Source of the DNA: a virus
Length of the DNA: 39,811 nucleotides
Direction: 5' to 3' (one strand)
Virus record (IMG/VR): IMGVR_UViG_3300042564_000538
Span: 1 to 39,811 of that record
The notes under the pieces were generated by a model, which ran no database searches, had not been told where the DNA came from, and was given only the letters and a program-made list of their open reading frames with translations. Shown here piece by piece: positions 1 through 6,844 of this stretch (its first letter is position 1; the number at the start of each line of letters is the position of its first letter). The position numbers and the translations under genes are program-made.

Positions 1-833
1 ACGATATCTTTATTGCGAGGCTCATTATCCATTATTATTGTTGCATTAACGAGCAACTGACGGATTGTAGGAGTATCGAAACTTGAACCAGATACAGCAA
101 TTGCATTCGGTAAGAATAAAGAATCAATTGGTCCTTCAACTACATAGATTCTTTTGGAATAATCAACCCTATCAAGACCGTAAATCTTTTCTTGAGTCTC
201 ATCTACCTTAATGGTATAATACTTAGGCTGTTCATCTCCATAGGCTCTAGCCTGAAACGCAAAACACTTTCCAGCAGGTGTAAAGAATGGAATGATCATC
301 CTTGGATGTTCACCTTCAATGGGCTCTTGGAATTTTGGTGAGACAGAATTAGTGAATGCTTTAAACTTTGGAGCAAAGTAAAGAAGATTCCATTTGTCTC
401 GGGGAATTTTACGTTTTGCCACGTATTGAACAGCAGGATGTTTCTCATCCATAACATCAAGACGAGATAAACCTCCAAGCACTGAGTCTTCAAGGAACTG
501 TACTGGTTTGGATTCAGGAACGAATTGCGTTACGTCTTTGTGCGAGTTATACTTTGATGCACCAGCCTTGTATCGTTCAAGCACATACTCATCATACAGG
601 ATTGAATCAACACGTTTGATTAGATTGCCAAGATTACTACCATAACCGCAGTTGTGGCACTTGCAAAACAACTCGGTCTTTTTACGATAGATGTAACCAC
701 GTGCTTTCAATTTATTAGTTGTGCTGTCCCCGCAAACTGGACATGAATAGTTCCAGAGATAGTCTTTCTGTTGTTTGAAGTTGCGTAGACGACTGCCAAC
801 GAAAGCAGCGTATTTTTGATCAATGTATAACAT
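1..833 (-). CDS. 61: DNA primase, T4 gp61-like (C-terminal part missing at window edge)
   Basis: This protein would make the RNA primers for lagging-strand synthesis together with the gp41-type helicase encoded at 20.3-21.7 kb. The visible 277 residues start at an ATG at 833. A zinc-binding domain is seen near the N terminus: CPVC at residues 31-34, then CKCHNC at 57-62. A Toprim-like catalytic core follows, with the glutamate in VVEGPIDSLF (E233) and an aspartate in IIMDNE (D269). The reading frame is open to base 1, so the end lies outside the window. A sigma70-type promoter lies 26 bases upstream and its -10 box is inside a hairpin. The zinc finger plus Toprim order is what the gp61/DnaG group shows; the family assignment is by recognition, not by search. 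Confidence 0.85.
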   Translation of the reverse strand, partial: MLYIDQKYAAFVGSRLRNFKQQKDYLWNYSCPVCGDSTTNKLKARGYIYRKKTELFCKCHNCGYGSNLGNLIKRVDSILYDEYVLERYKAGASKYNSHKDVTQFVPESKPVQFLEDSVLGGLSRLDVMDEKHPAVQYVAKRKIPRDKWNLLYFAPKFKAFTNSVSPKFQEPIEGEHPRMIIPFFTPAGKCFAFQARAYGDEQPKYYTIKVDETQEKIYGLDRVDYSKRIYVVEGPIDSLFLPNAIAVSGSSFDTPTIRQLLVNATIIMDNEPRNKDI

Positions 834-847
834 AATAATCCACCAGT

Positions 848-887
848 GTAGGGTAACAATTATACCCTACAATTCATTACAAAGCAA
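848..887 (-). promoter_or_regulatory. Promoter with -10 box inside a perfect hairpin, upstream of primase
   Basis: On the minus strand a TTGCTT -35 (882-887) is separated by 17 bases from a TATAAT -10 (859-864). The -10 lies at the edge of the loop of the inverted repeat GTAGGGTA...TACCCTAC (848-870). The primase ATG at 833 follows closely. The same arrangement occurs upstream of the gp44 gene. Confidence 0.6.
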
Positions 888-890
888 GTT

Positions 891-1247
891 TTATTTTAGG
901 TATTTTGCAATTTCGTTTATATGACCAAGAAGAAAACCTAAAACTGCAGCACCGCCAATTACATACCATTTCCACTGCTCAAGAGCAGATACTCTGGCAT
1001 TCATTTTTTCTAAATCTGCAACAACTTCTTTTTTGATTTCAGCATGCTGATCTTGAGAGATCTGTGCATTGGCTTGCATCTTATGTTCAAGACGTGTTTG
1101 CATATCGTCAATCTTATCAACGATCTCACGATTCGATGTTGTAATGCGAGAGTGAATCTCTTTGATGTCATGCTTCACCTCTTGAACATCTTCTTTGAGT
1201 GCATCCATTTGAGCTTCCAATTTAGCAATTCTTTCTGGCGATTCCAT
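891..1247 (-). CDS. Coiled-coil protein with C-terminal membrane anchor, XhlA-like
   Basis: This is a 118-residue protein if translation starts at the ATG at 1247 (MESPERIAKLEAQ), one base after the stop of the upstream lipoprotein gene. Residues 5 to about 85 are heptad-like and highly charged. The C terminus has one hydrophobic segment (YVIGGAAVLGFLLG) followed by a short polar tail. This layout matches the haemolysin XhlA family, which is often found in phage lysis cassettes as an accessory to holins. Its position directly after two spanin-like genes supports a lysis role by context. A longer form could start about 18 codons upstream, but that would overlap the previous gene. A tail or structural membrane protein is an alternative. 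Confidence 0.6.
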   Translation of the reverse strand: MESPERIAKLEAQMDALKEDVQEVKHDIKEIHSRITTSNREIVDKIDDMQTRLEHKMQANAQISQDQHAEIKKEVVADLEKMNARVSALEQWKWYVIGGAAVLGFLLGHINEIAKYLK

Positions 1248-1248
1248 T

Positions 1249-1512
1249 TTATTTTTTATCGAATTCTTGTTGTTGATTTTTATACCACTCAATCCAAGCA
1301 TCTACTTTGAATCTGCACTGATGGTAATCCGAATAGTTTTTAGTAACCACAATTAACACATCACTAAGTTTTTCAGTTTCCTTGACTTCTGTTAAGTCAG
1401 GGCATGGCATCATTAAACTTTGCGACGCAGGTGGAAACTTTTGTTTGACTGGAACTGCTGTAGTAGAGCATCCAACCAATAGAATCATAAAAATAGGTAG
1501 TAAGAGTTTCAT
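1249..1512 (-). CDS. Small lipoprotein, candidate o-spanin (Rz1-like)
   Basis: The 87-residue product begins with a short positively charged N terminus and a hydrophobic stretch ending in LVGC, a clear lipobox with the modified cysteine at about residue 15. The rest is short and proline-bearing (PVKQKFPPA), with two further cysteines and a charged C terminus. It overlaps by four bases the end of the gene before it, which encodes a membrane-anchored coiled-coil protein. An inner-membrane coiled-coil protein followed by an outer-membrane lipoprotein is the typical two-component spanin arrangement. Spanins join inner and outer membranes at the last step of lysis of Gram-negative hosts. The role is inferred from architecture and context, not from strong sequence similarity. 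Confidence 0.6.
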   Translation of the reverse strand: MKLLLPIFMILLVGCSTTAVPVKQKFPPASQSLMMPCPDLTEVKETEKLSDVLIVVTKNYSDYHQCRFKVDAWIEWYKNQQQEFDKK

Positions 1513-1970
1513 TTCTTACCTCCAGGAACTTTTGATGCTTCGTTTAGAATACTAAGTGCTTCTGGTGCAACCTTACATCCAGAATCAATTATCTTTTCTT
1601 TCTCAACGATCTTCTCTTGAATTATAACTTGAACGTCTTTGACGACCTTCACTTTATCAATAAACTTATACTCAATCTTAGCACTAGCCTCAGCTGCTTT
1701 TTGTTCGGCAATCTTTACTTGGGCTTGCGCTTCTTCAACTTTCTCTCGCCAATACATCTCAGTATTGTATGACCCTTTTAGGTATACACCAAGTGCAAGA
1801 ATCAATACGCTTACTACTTGTAGTGCTGTTCTATATGGGATTAGAGTTGGAACAAATTTGATTACGTATTTGAATAATGAAGATACTACTACGCCCACTA
1901 CACCAATAAACAGTATAGCATTAACTATGAATGCTAGAAATGCTGACGGTAGGAACGCAAGTATCCACAT
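1509..1970 (-). CDS. Membrane protein with periplasmic coiled coil, candidate i-spanin
   Basis: The 153-residue product has two or three hydrophobic segments in its first 66 residues. A long charged helical region follows (about 75-130), rich in alanine, lysine and glutamate. Its end is Gly-Gly-Lys-Lys and it has one cysteine in IIDSGCKVAPEAL. The coiled coil would lie in the periplasm and could meet the lipoprotein encoded just downstream (ATGA-type overlap at 1509-1512). The classical Rz i-spanin has one membrane segment, so the extra segment is unusual, although multi-helix variants occur in marine T4-like phages. A purely structural membrane protein is possible. Confidence 0.5.
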   Translation of the reverse strand: MWILAFLPSAFLAFIVNAILFIGVVGVVVSSLFKYVIKFVPTLIPYRTALQVVSVLILALGVYLKGSYNTEMYWREKVEEAQAQVKIAEQKAAEASAKIEYKFIDKVKVVKDVQVIIQEKIVEKEKIIDSGCKVAPEALSILNEASKVPGGKK

Positions 1971-2512
1971 TACTTCATCTCTACTGGCGTAGGACGACGT
2001 GTCATTTTCTGATATTTCTTAATATCTTTTTTTCTGATAACAGGCTCACGCACTGAAGCACCTGCTGTATTGTTTGCTGGTGGTCCACCTACTGGTGCTG
2101 CACCATCTTCAGAGATATACTGTAAAAAACTTTTAACTTCCATTTCTTCCTCCACTAAGATTACGCCTTCTTCCAATTTGGAAAGAATACGGATTAACTT
2201 TTCTTCCATTAAGGAAGTTGTGCGGTCTTTACTTTGATAGTATTCTTTAACTAACCAAAGACCAGCTATAAGATTCTTAATTTTAGAATCTCCACCTGGA
2301 AGTTTCAACAGAATCTTCTTCATGTTGAATACTAAGCGATGCAAATAACTATATGCATCACGCTCTTCAGAAGTCTTCAGGGTAGAAGTCTTCTTTAAAT
2401 TCTTGCCATTGGCATCAATGATATTAAGTTTGAATGCTGTTGTGTCAGTGAATGGTGTCACTAACATACTAAGGATACGATAAGCGATTAAATTGTCAAT
2501 AATTCTTGACAT
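1970..2512 (-). CDS. Conserved T4-like phage protein, unknown function
   Basis: The 180-residue protein starts MSRIIDNLIAYRILSMLVTP and is mostly alpha-helical and charged up to about residue 130. A low-complexity glycine/proline/alanine segment (DGAAPVGGPPANN) and a basic tail follow. I recognise this type of protein from aquatic T4-like phages, where it sits with virion genes, but I know of no assigned function. Its stop overlaps the spanin-like gene by one base, and its ATG overlaps the stop of the gene before it (2512), so the three are probably translationally coupled. Confidence 0.75.
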   Translation of the reverse strand: MSRIIDNLIAYRILSMLVTPFTDTTAFKLNIIDANGKNLKKTSTLKTSEERDAYSYLHRLVFNMKKILLKLPGGDSKIKNLIAGLWLVKEYYQSKDRTTSLMEEKLIRILSKLEEGVILVEEEMEVKSFLQYISEDGAAPVGGPPANNTAGASVREPVIRKKDIKKYQKMTRRPTPVEMK

Positions 2513-2892
2513 TAAATTTTCCTTAAAACAGAAATTACGGTTTCATCCAACGCAATATCAGACAGTTTAATAGAATGCTGGGTAACTTTTTCAGGCATAC
2601 GTTCTAGATAAACTAAAAACGTAACCAAAGTATCCCAGCAATCTTCATCTACTTTGTAAAACAACATGTTAGTGGCAGCGTCGCCAAACACGTTATATAA
2701 AACAATAATATGATTGAGAATCAATCGTTCACGTAACTCTCCATCTTTCTTATAACGAGAAAGAAGTTTCTTAAGATACAGGAATTTCTTTAAATCTTCT
2801 TCAAATTCTTCTAGACTATGACATTGTGGATTATCATAGTGATGCATGGCATAGAGTAAAAAATTACTGTCACTTAATTTATCTTGTAACAA
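2512..2892 (-). CDS. Conserved small T4-like phage protein, unknown function
   Basis: The 126-residue product has a compact pattern that I associate with a widespread family in marine T4-like phages: an N-terminal NFLLYAMHHYDNPQC motif, then LNHIIVLYNVFGDAATNMLF in the middle. No enzymatic motif is visible. It is the first gene after the terminator at 2917-2937. An ATAAATA late-promoter-like site lies about 50 bases upstream of its ATG, consistent with expression alongside virion genes. Confidence 0.75.
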   Translation of the reverse strand: MLQDKLSDSNFLLYAMHHYDNPQCHSLEEFEEDLKKFLYLKKLLSRYKKDGELRERLILNHIIVLYNVFGDAATNMLFYKVDEDCWDTLVTFLVYLERMPEKVTQHSIKLSDIALDETVISVLRKI

Positions 2893-2916
2893 AACAATTA
2901 ACCTTCAAATCAAAAT

Positions 2917-2937
2917 GAGGGGAGAAAACCTCCCCTC
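2917..2937 (-). terminator. Intrinsic terminator after the 426-residue structural gene
   Basis: On the minus strand there is a GAGGGGAG/CTCCCCTC stem of 8 pairs with a short T-rich loop, followed by ATTTTGATTT. It lies about 14 bases after the stop codon of the gene ending at 2951. Confidence 0.8.
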
Positions 2938-2944
2938 TCATTGC

Positions 2945-2952
2945 TATTTATT
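2945..2952 (-). promoter_or_regulatory. Late-promoter-like box AATAAATA
   Basis: The minus strand reads AATAAATA, seven of eight matches to the T4 late promoter TATAAATA. It overlaps the stop codon of the structural gene, and the ATG at 2892 is 53 bases downstream. The terminator hairpin lies between, which weakens the case unless that hairpin acts only on upstream transcripts. Confidence 0.3.
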
Positions 2953-4231
2953 AAGCGTCTGGATATTGGATATCGTCAGCCTGATCGCCAGTCATTGAAC
3001 CCATGGCAACCAAGACTTCTTGATTGACACGACCAGCACGACCGCCAGTACCAACAGTACGACGAACCCAACCAGCGTGAGTCAAAGTAGTACCGCCAGC
3101 ACCAGAACCCAATGATGCAGTTGCAGTAGCTTGATCAGCAGCAGCTTGGATTTCAAAGTACTGAGCATTGTTACCAGTGCCACTAATCATAACGATTGTG
3201 TATGGTGTATATGTTAAACCAGTACCATTACCAACAGTAGAAACAACTGCAGTGCCGTCTTCTTGAGTAACAGTGAAACCAGTTACGCTTGGTGAAGTGC
3301 CAGTTACAGCAGAAACTTCATAGATCTTACCAGCAGTGTGGCTAGTGATAGAACCAGTACCAGTGACAGTACCACCGATAACGATGTGATCACCAACTGC
3401 TAGAGTAGTTGCAGTACATGTAAATTCACCACCAGTGCCAGAGATAGCAACACCAGCAAGAGCAGTGCGACCTGCTGAAGCAAGAGCAGTAGTTGCTAGA
3501 CGGAAAGTGCCTGCAGCTAAACCAAGACCAGATACGAAATACTCAGTATCATTGGATAAACCAGTGATAGCAGTACTACCACCATGGAAATACTTTACTG
3601 ACTCAGCGGCAGTTAAGCCATGAGCAGTATATGCAATTTGCTCAGTGGCAATTGTTACTCCAGTAGTAGGAATAGTGCGTTTTGGTTTGGCAATAGCAAC
3701 AGTTGGTGCTGAAGTGTATCCAGAACCTACGTTTGTTACAGCGATTGAACTAACTGCGCCACCAGCGATAGATGCAGTGGCTGCAGCAGAAGAACCTTCA
3801 CCACCAGAGAATGTAACTGCTGGAACTTCTAGGTAACGAGTTTTGCCAGAAACAACAGCTACGTTAGTAACATTGTCTCCACCAGCTGATTCTTCAGTGC
3901 CATCAACACCGAATACGCTTGAAGATGCACCAGATACAGCTGAAGATGATGCAGATTCGTGTGCAACGAACGCTGGCTTTTCAGACAATGTATATGATTG
4001 AGCAGAACAAGTAGTAACTGTGCCGTTACCATTGTTTGTACCCATAATTACTTTGGCAACTGTGTCGCTTGTAATTGTTACGATTTGATAATCAACACCA
4101 GCTGCACGAATAGTGTTGCCGATTTTTGCTTGTGTAGTAAATGCAGTGCTTGATCCAGTAACTACGCCAGTATCAGCGATGCTAACTGTTCCGCTTGCTG
4201 TTTTACTATCTTTATTTCCCCATAGAGCCAT
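2951..4231 (-). CDS. Virion structural or decoration protein, Thr/Ser/Gly/Ala-rich beta protein
   Basis: The 426-residue protein starts MALWGNKDSKTASGTVSI. It is extremely rich in Thr, Ser, Gly and Ala, with almost no Cys or Trp. The pattern is of short beta strands separated by Gly/Ser turns. A sub-motif AVTNVGSGYTSAPTVAI (about residues 164-180) is of the kind found repeatedly in surface or fibre proteins of marine T4-like phages. I recognise the N terminus as that of a virion protein in this group, possibly a capsid decoration protein. No enzymatic motif is seen. A good terminator follows, so this gene ends a transcription unit. Its codon use is biased to GCA/ACA/GTA-type triplets, which produces several long but meaningless open frames on the plus strand. 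Confidence 0.7.
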   Translation of the reverse strand: MALWGNKDSKTASGTVSIADTGVVTGSSTAFTTQAKIGNTIRAAGVDYQIVTITSDTVAKVIMGTNNGNGTVTTCSAQSYTLSEKPAFVAHESASSSAVSGASSSVFGVDGTEESAGGDNVTNVAVVSGKTRYLEVPAVTFSGGEGSSAAATASIAGGAVSSIAVTNVGSGYTSAPTVAIAKPKRTIPTTGVTIATEQIAYTAHGLTAAESVKYFHGGSTAITGLSNDTEYFVSGLGLAAGTFRLATTALASAGRTALAGVAISGTGGEFTCTATTLAVGDHIVIGGTVTGTGSITSHTAGKIYEVSAVTGTSPSVTGFTVTQEDGTAVVSTVGNGTGLTYTPYTIVMISGTGNNAQYFEIQAAADQATATASLGSGAGGTTLTHAGWVRRTVGTGGRAGRVNQEVLVAMGSMTGDQADDIQYPDA

Positions 4232-4247
4232 TTGATTTCCCCTTAAA

Positions 4248-4514
4248 TTATTTTGGTAGGTTTAGAGTGTGGGTAGCGATGCCACCGTATGATTTGCCAG
4301 AAGAAACCTTCTGATTTGCGCCAGATTTAGCGCCAGCGGGACGACCACGACCACGTTTTACCGCAGATGGTTCTGCCTTGCTTGGCTTGTCATCGTCTTC
4401 ACTGTCGTATGACTTACCATAAGAACCTTTAGTATGGCGATATACACCCTCTTTATCAGATTCGTATTCTAACAGCTGTTCAACGAACTGACTGTATGTT
4501 TTCTTTTCTGCCAT
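4248..4514 (-). CDS. Candidate internal start: 88-residue AT-hook protein nested in frame
   Basis: Within the 552-codon gene, the ATG at 4514 is preceded by AAGGA with a 6-base gap, a strong ribosome binding site. The product would begin MAEKKTYSQFVEQLLEYE, an apparent capsid-targeting leader, and end with the AT-hook-like KRGRGRPAG and a basic Lys/Ser/Gly-rich tail. It could therefore be made both as the end of the large protein and as a free DNA-binding head protein. The reading is in frame, so it may simply be a fused gene with a relict start. Confidence 0.4.
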   Translation of the reverse strand: MAEKKTYSQFVEQLLEYESDKEGVYRHTKGSYGKSYDSEDDDKPSKAEPSAVKRGRGRPAGAKSGANQKVSSGKSYGGIATHTLNLPK

Positions 4515-5906
4515 TAGATTTCCTTCTTCATCGAAATTAATGTCTTCTTTATTAGTTGGCATACCATTGATTGGTTTCTTTGTTGCTTTGTATGCTTTGT
4601 TCTCAGGTGTTCCTTTGATATATTTTCTATCTGGAACTGGAGCAACTGGTGCTTGTTCGTTCTGTTGCTTTGGTAGATCACGTTGGACTTTGAACTGATG
4701 AGTTTTACCAGAAGTATCTTTGATATGAACAGCTTTGCCATCGTTCTTAGTTACTTTACCAGAAACTTTATCGCCAGAGCCATGAGCATAGAAGTCAATA
4801 GTACTGCCAGTGACTTTGTGTACTGCATGAGCAGCATGGTCAGGGTGCATCAAACCATGTGACGCATATTCACGACCATTGATCATTGCTTCGTCAATAG
4901 CTTCTTCTTTGCGTAGTAGCTTGAAGTCATGGGCATCAACTTTACCATTTTTGTTCTTGTCAATCTTATGTTGATTACCCTTTAATGCTTCATTCATTTC
5001 TGAAGTCATGTAATCACATGCAGTCTGCAAGTAGTCAGTTGCAAGAGTAATCTTTGATTGAACCCACTCAGGTAAGTCTGTGTCAGGCTTCAACATATCT
5101 TTGAGATATGTAGCATGACGAATAGAAGTTTCCAACTGAGTCATAGCCATGTCACCTTCGTAACCATACTCTTGTTCGTCTTTGGCTTCTGCTACAGTTT
5201 CTTCTTTAACGCCACCAGCTTTTAACATAGCGATGCGATCACGATAACCACTGACTCCAGGTTTGATATCTTTTGCAGCTTTCTTTAGTGCAGGAGAAGC
5301 ATTAGGAATATGCTTCATCGTTGTCTTTGACTGATGACTTTCTGCTTCTTCGATATTCTCTGCTTCTTCTTTAATATTGGCAGGTTTGTCTTTATAAACA
5401 GTGCCAAGGTGCTTTGCACCAGCCGATGCTAAAGAATTACGTCCACTAGAATTCATTGTATGATTAACATCATACCCACCAGATTTATGTTTATACACTT
5501 CAATACCATCTAAGTTATCACGATGTGTTTTAACTTTATCTGTGGCATGAGCAACTGCTTGATCTAGAGTTTTAAACGGAGCAGCTTCAGCTAACTCAAC
5601 TTCTTCTTTCATGTCTTTCTTGGCAGCCATGTATGCAGCGATTCCCATCATACGTTTCTTCTCCTTGGTTTTACCTTTGAATTGTGGTGCGTCAGATTTC
5701 TGGAAATCTTTAATGTATGCACCTGCACCCATAGATGGGTTTAACTCTTCACGTTTGAGTTTGTCGTCTTTTTCTTGATCGACAGAACCATTGTGGAAGA
5801 CGATCTCTTTGTGAGATTTCTTGCCTGCTTTGTCTAGTTTATAGTCTGCACGAGGAATTATATCAACACCCTCATTCAATTTATCCATGAATTTTTTATA
5901 GTTCAT
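4248..5906 (-). CDS. Large low-complexity head-cargo-like protein with EF-hand-like loop and AT-hook
   Basis: The 552-residue product begins MNYKKFMDKLNEG, resembling the T4 capsid targeting sequence (MKTYQEFIAEA in T4 internal protein III). It is very hydrophilic. A canonical 12-residue EF-hand-like loop runs from D316 (DKNKNGKVDAHD). Around residue 465 a second leader-like segment, MAEKKTYSQFVEQLLEYE, restarts the protein. It ends with an AT-hook-like KRGRGRPAG at 517-525. Several LAE/IEE/VAE sites before Ala (for example EEVELAEAA) resemble the prohead protease consensus ([LI]xE before a small residue). I infer a prohead core or internal head protein, possibly a polyprotein. It lies between a Dps-like gene and the decoration-like protein gene. 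Confidence 0.65.
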   Translation of the reverse strand: MNYKKFMDKLNEGVDIIPRADYKLDKAGKKSHKEIVFHNGSVDQEKDDKLKREELNPSMGAGAYIKDFQKSDAPQFKGKTKEKKRMMGIAAYMAAKKDMKEEVELAEAAPFKTLDQAVAHATDKVKTHRDNLDGIEVYKHKSGGYDVNHTMNSSGRNSLASAGAKHLGTVYKDKPANIKEEAENIEEAESHQSKTTMKHIPNASPALKKAAKDIKPGVSGYRDRIAMLKAGGVKEETVAEAKDEQEYGYEGDMAMTQLETSIRHATYLKDMLKPDTDLPEWVQSKITLATDYLQTACDYMTSEMNEALKGNQHKIDKNKNGKVDAHDFKLLRKEEAIDEAMINGREYASHGLMHPDHAAHAVHKVTGSTIDFYAHGSGDKVSGKVTKNDGKAVHIKDTSGKTHQFKVQRDLPKQQNEQAPVAPVPDRKYIKGTPENKAYKATKKPINGMPTNKEDINFDEEGNLMAEKKTYSQFVEQLLEYESDKEGVYRHTKGSYGKSYDSEDDDKPSKAEPSAVKRGRGRPAGAKSGANQKVSSGKSYGGIATHTLNLPK

Positions 5907-5910
5907 TTAG

Positions 5911-6357
5911 TTATCCTATGTTCTTTGCAGATGAACGTAACATCCAACCATGCTTTTCATGCGTGTCCAGTCTACCTGCAATAAAATCACATAGACCTTG
6001 CTTGTTTTCTCTTGTTCCAAGAGCGAATACTCTATTTAGGCTTGCGATGACTTTATCGTTATCCATAATTAGGGTTGCTAGCATATCACGCAGCAACACA
6101 ACAAGAGTTTCGTTCTCGTCAACTGTCTTATAGCGATAGAGTTCACTTAGACTAACTGGAGTATACGCATCTAATTTGCGAATGTTCTCTGCAGTTGGGT
6201 CTGTTGAAGCATAGATGTCCTCGTAGAGTTCACCAAAGAAATCATGGTACTGAGAAAATTCAATACCCTCAATATTCCAGTGATAGCTATGAGTTTTGTA
6301 GTACATGAAGGTTTGGTTGGCCAACAATACCTTTAATGCTGTTACTAGTTCTTCCAT
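5911..6357 (-). CDS. Dps-like ferritin family protein with intact ferroxidase ligands
   Basis: The 148-residue helical protein has the Dps signature THSYHWNIEGIEFSQYH. Aligned by spacing to E. coli Dps (H51, H63, D78, E82), the ligands are H26, H38, D53 and E57, with identical gaps of 12, 15 and 4. In Dps and bacterioferritin-like proteins these residues oxidise Fe(II) and store iron, protecting DNA from oxidative damage. The usual basic N-terminal DNA-binding tail of E. coli Dps is absent: the protein starts MEELVTALK. The gene sits between two head-type genes (4 bases from the next), so packaging in the head or action in the infected cell are both possible. Family confidence is high, role uncertain. 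Confidence 0.8.
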   Translation of the reverse strand: MEELVTALKVLLANQTFMYYKTHSYHWNIEGIEFSQYHDFFGELYEDIYASTDPTAENIRKLDAYTPVSLSELYRYKTVDENETLVVLLRDMLATLIMDNDKVIASLNRVFALGTRENKQGLCDFIAGRLDTHEKHGWMLRSSAKNIG

Positions 6358-6358
6358 T

Positions 6359-6844
6359 TTAACTTCCTACTACGTTAATGTTATCATAAACTGAGAATTC
6401 AGCAGTCTCAACTTTTGGATTCCAACCTTCTTTACGCAAACGAATAATGCAATGTCCTGGACCATCGAATGCCAAACGAATGTCTTTGTTGGCATAAACT
6501 CTATCTGCAATTCCGCTATGACCATAATCATAATAGCCAGCATTTATCAGATAGTAATGTGAATGTAAAACTGGTCCAGTTGGATTAAGAATTCTTGTGA
6601 TATCTAACTGTTTGTCTTTCTTAAGACCCCACCAAATACCAGTAATATAAACTCTGGAACCAGTATAGTCAAATAAACCACCACCAGTTTCATCAGGAAC
6701 AGATGTCGGTGTAACATAAACCTGAGTTGTTTTAGTCATATCATTGGTCAGACTTAAATCAACATTACCACCAGCAGATTCTGTGATATAACACTTGAAA
6801 ACAATTTCAGTTTCAGTGTGTTTGATTATATGTTTGAGTGACAT
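6359..6844 (-). CDS. Conserved T4-like phage virion-associated protein, unknown function
   Basis: The 161-residue protein starts at the ATG at 6844 (MSLKHIIKHTETEIVFK), which overlaps the TAA of the preceding gene as TAATG. This start is preferred over one four codons upstream. The composition suggests an all-beta fold: alternating hydrophobic and Thr residues, a GGGLFDYTGSRVYITGIWWG segment, and a C-terminal stretch with RLAFDGPGHCIIRLRKEG. No catalytic motif is visible. I know similar proteins from marine T4-like phages next to head genes, without known function. A beta-sandwich virion component is the best guess. Confidence 0.7.
   Translation of the reverse strand: MSLKHIIKHTETEIVFKCYITESAGGNVDLSLTNDMTKTTQVYVTPTSVPDETGGGLFDYTGSRVYITGIWWGLKKDKQLDITRILNPTGPVLHSHYYLINAGYYDYGHSGIADRVYANKDIRLAFDGPGHCIIRLRKEGWNPKVETAEFSVYDNINVVGS

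Noticed and set aside
3435-3836. Two plus-strand open frames inside the 426-codon structural gene
   Set aside because: They are explained by the repetitive Ala/Thr/Gly/Val codons of the minus-strand gene. They have no ribosome binding site and give Ala/Pro/Val/Arg-rich nonsense proteins.
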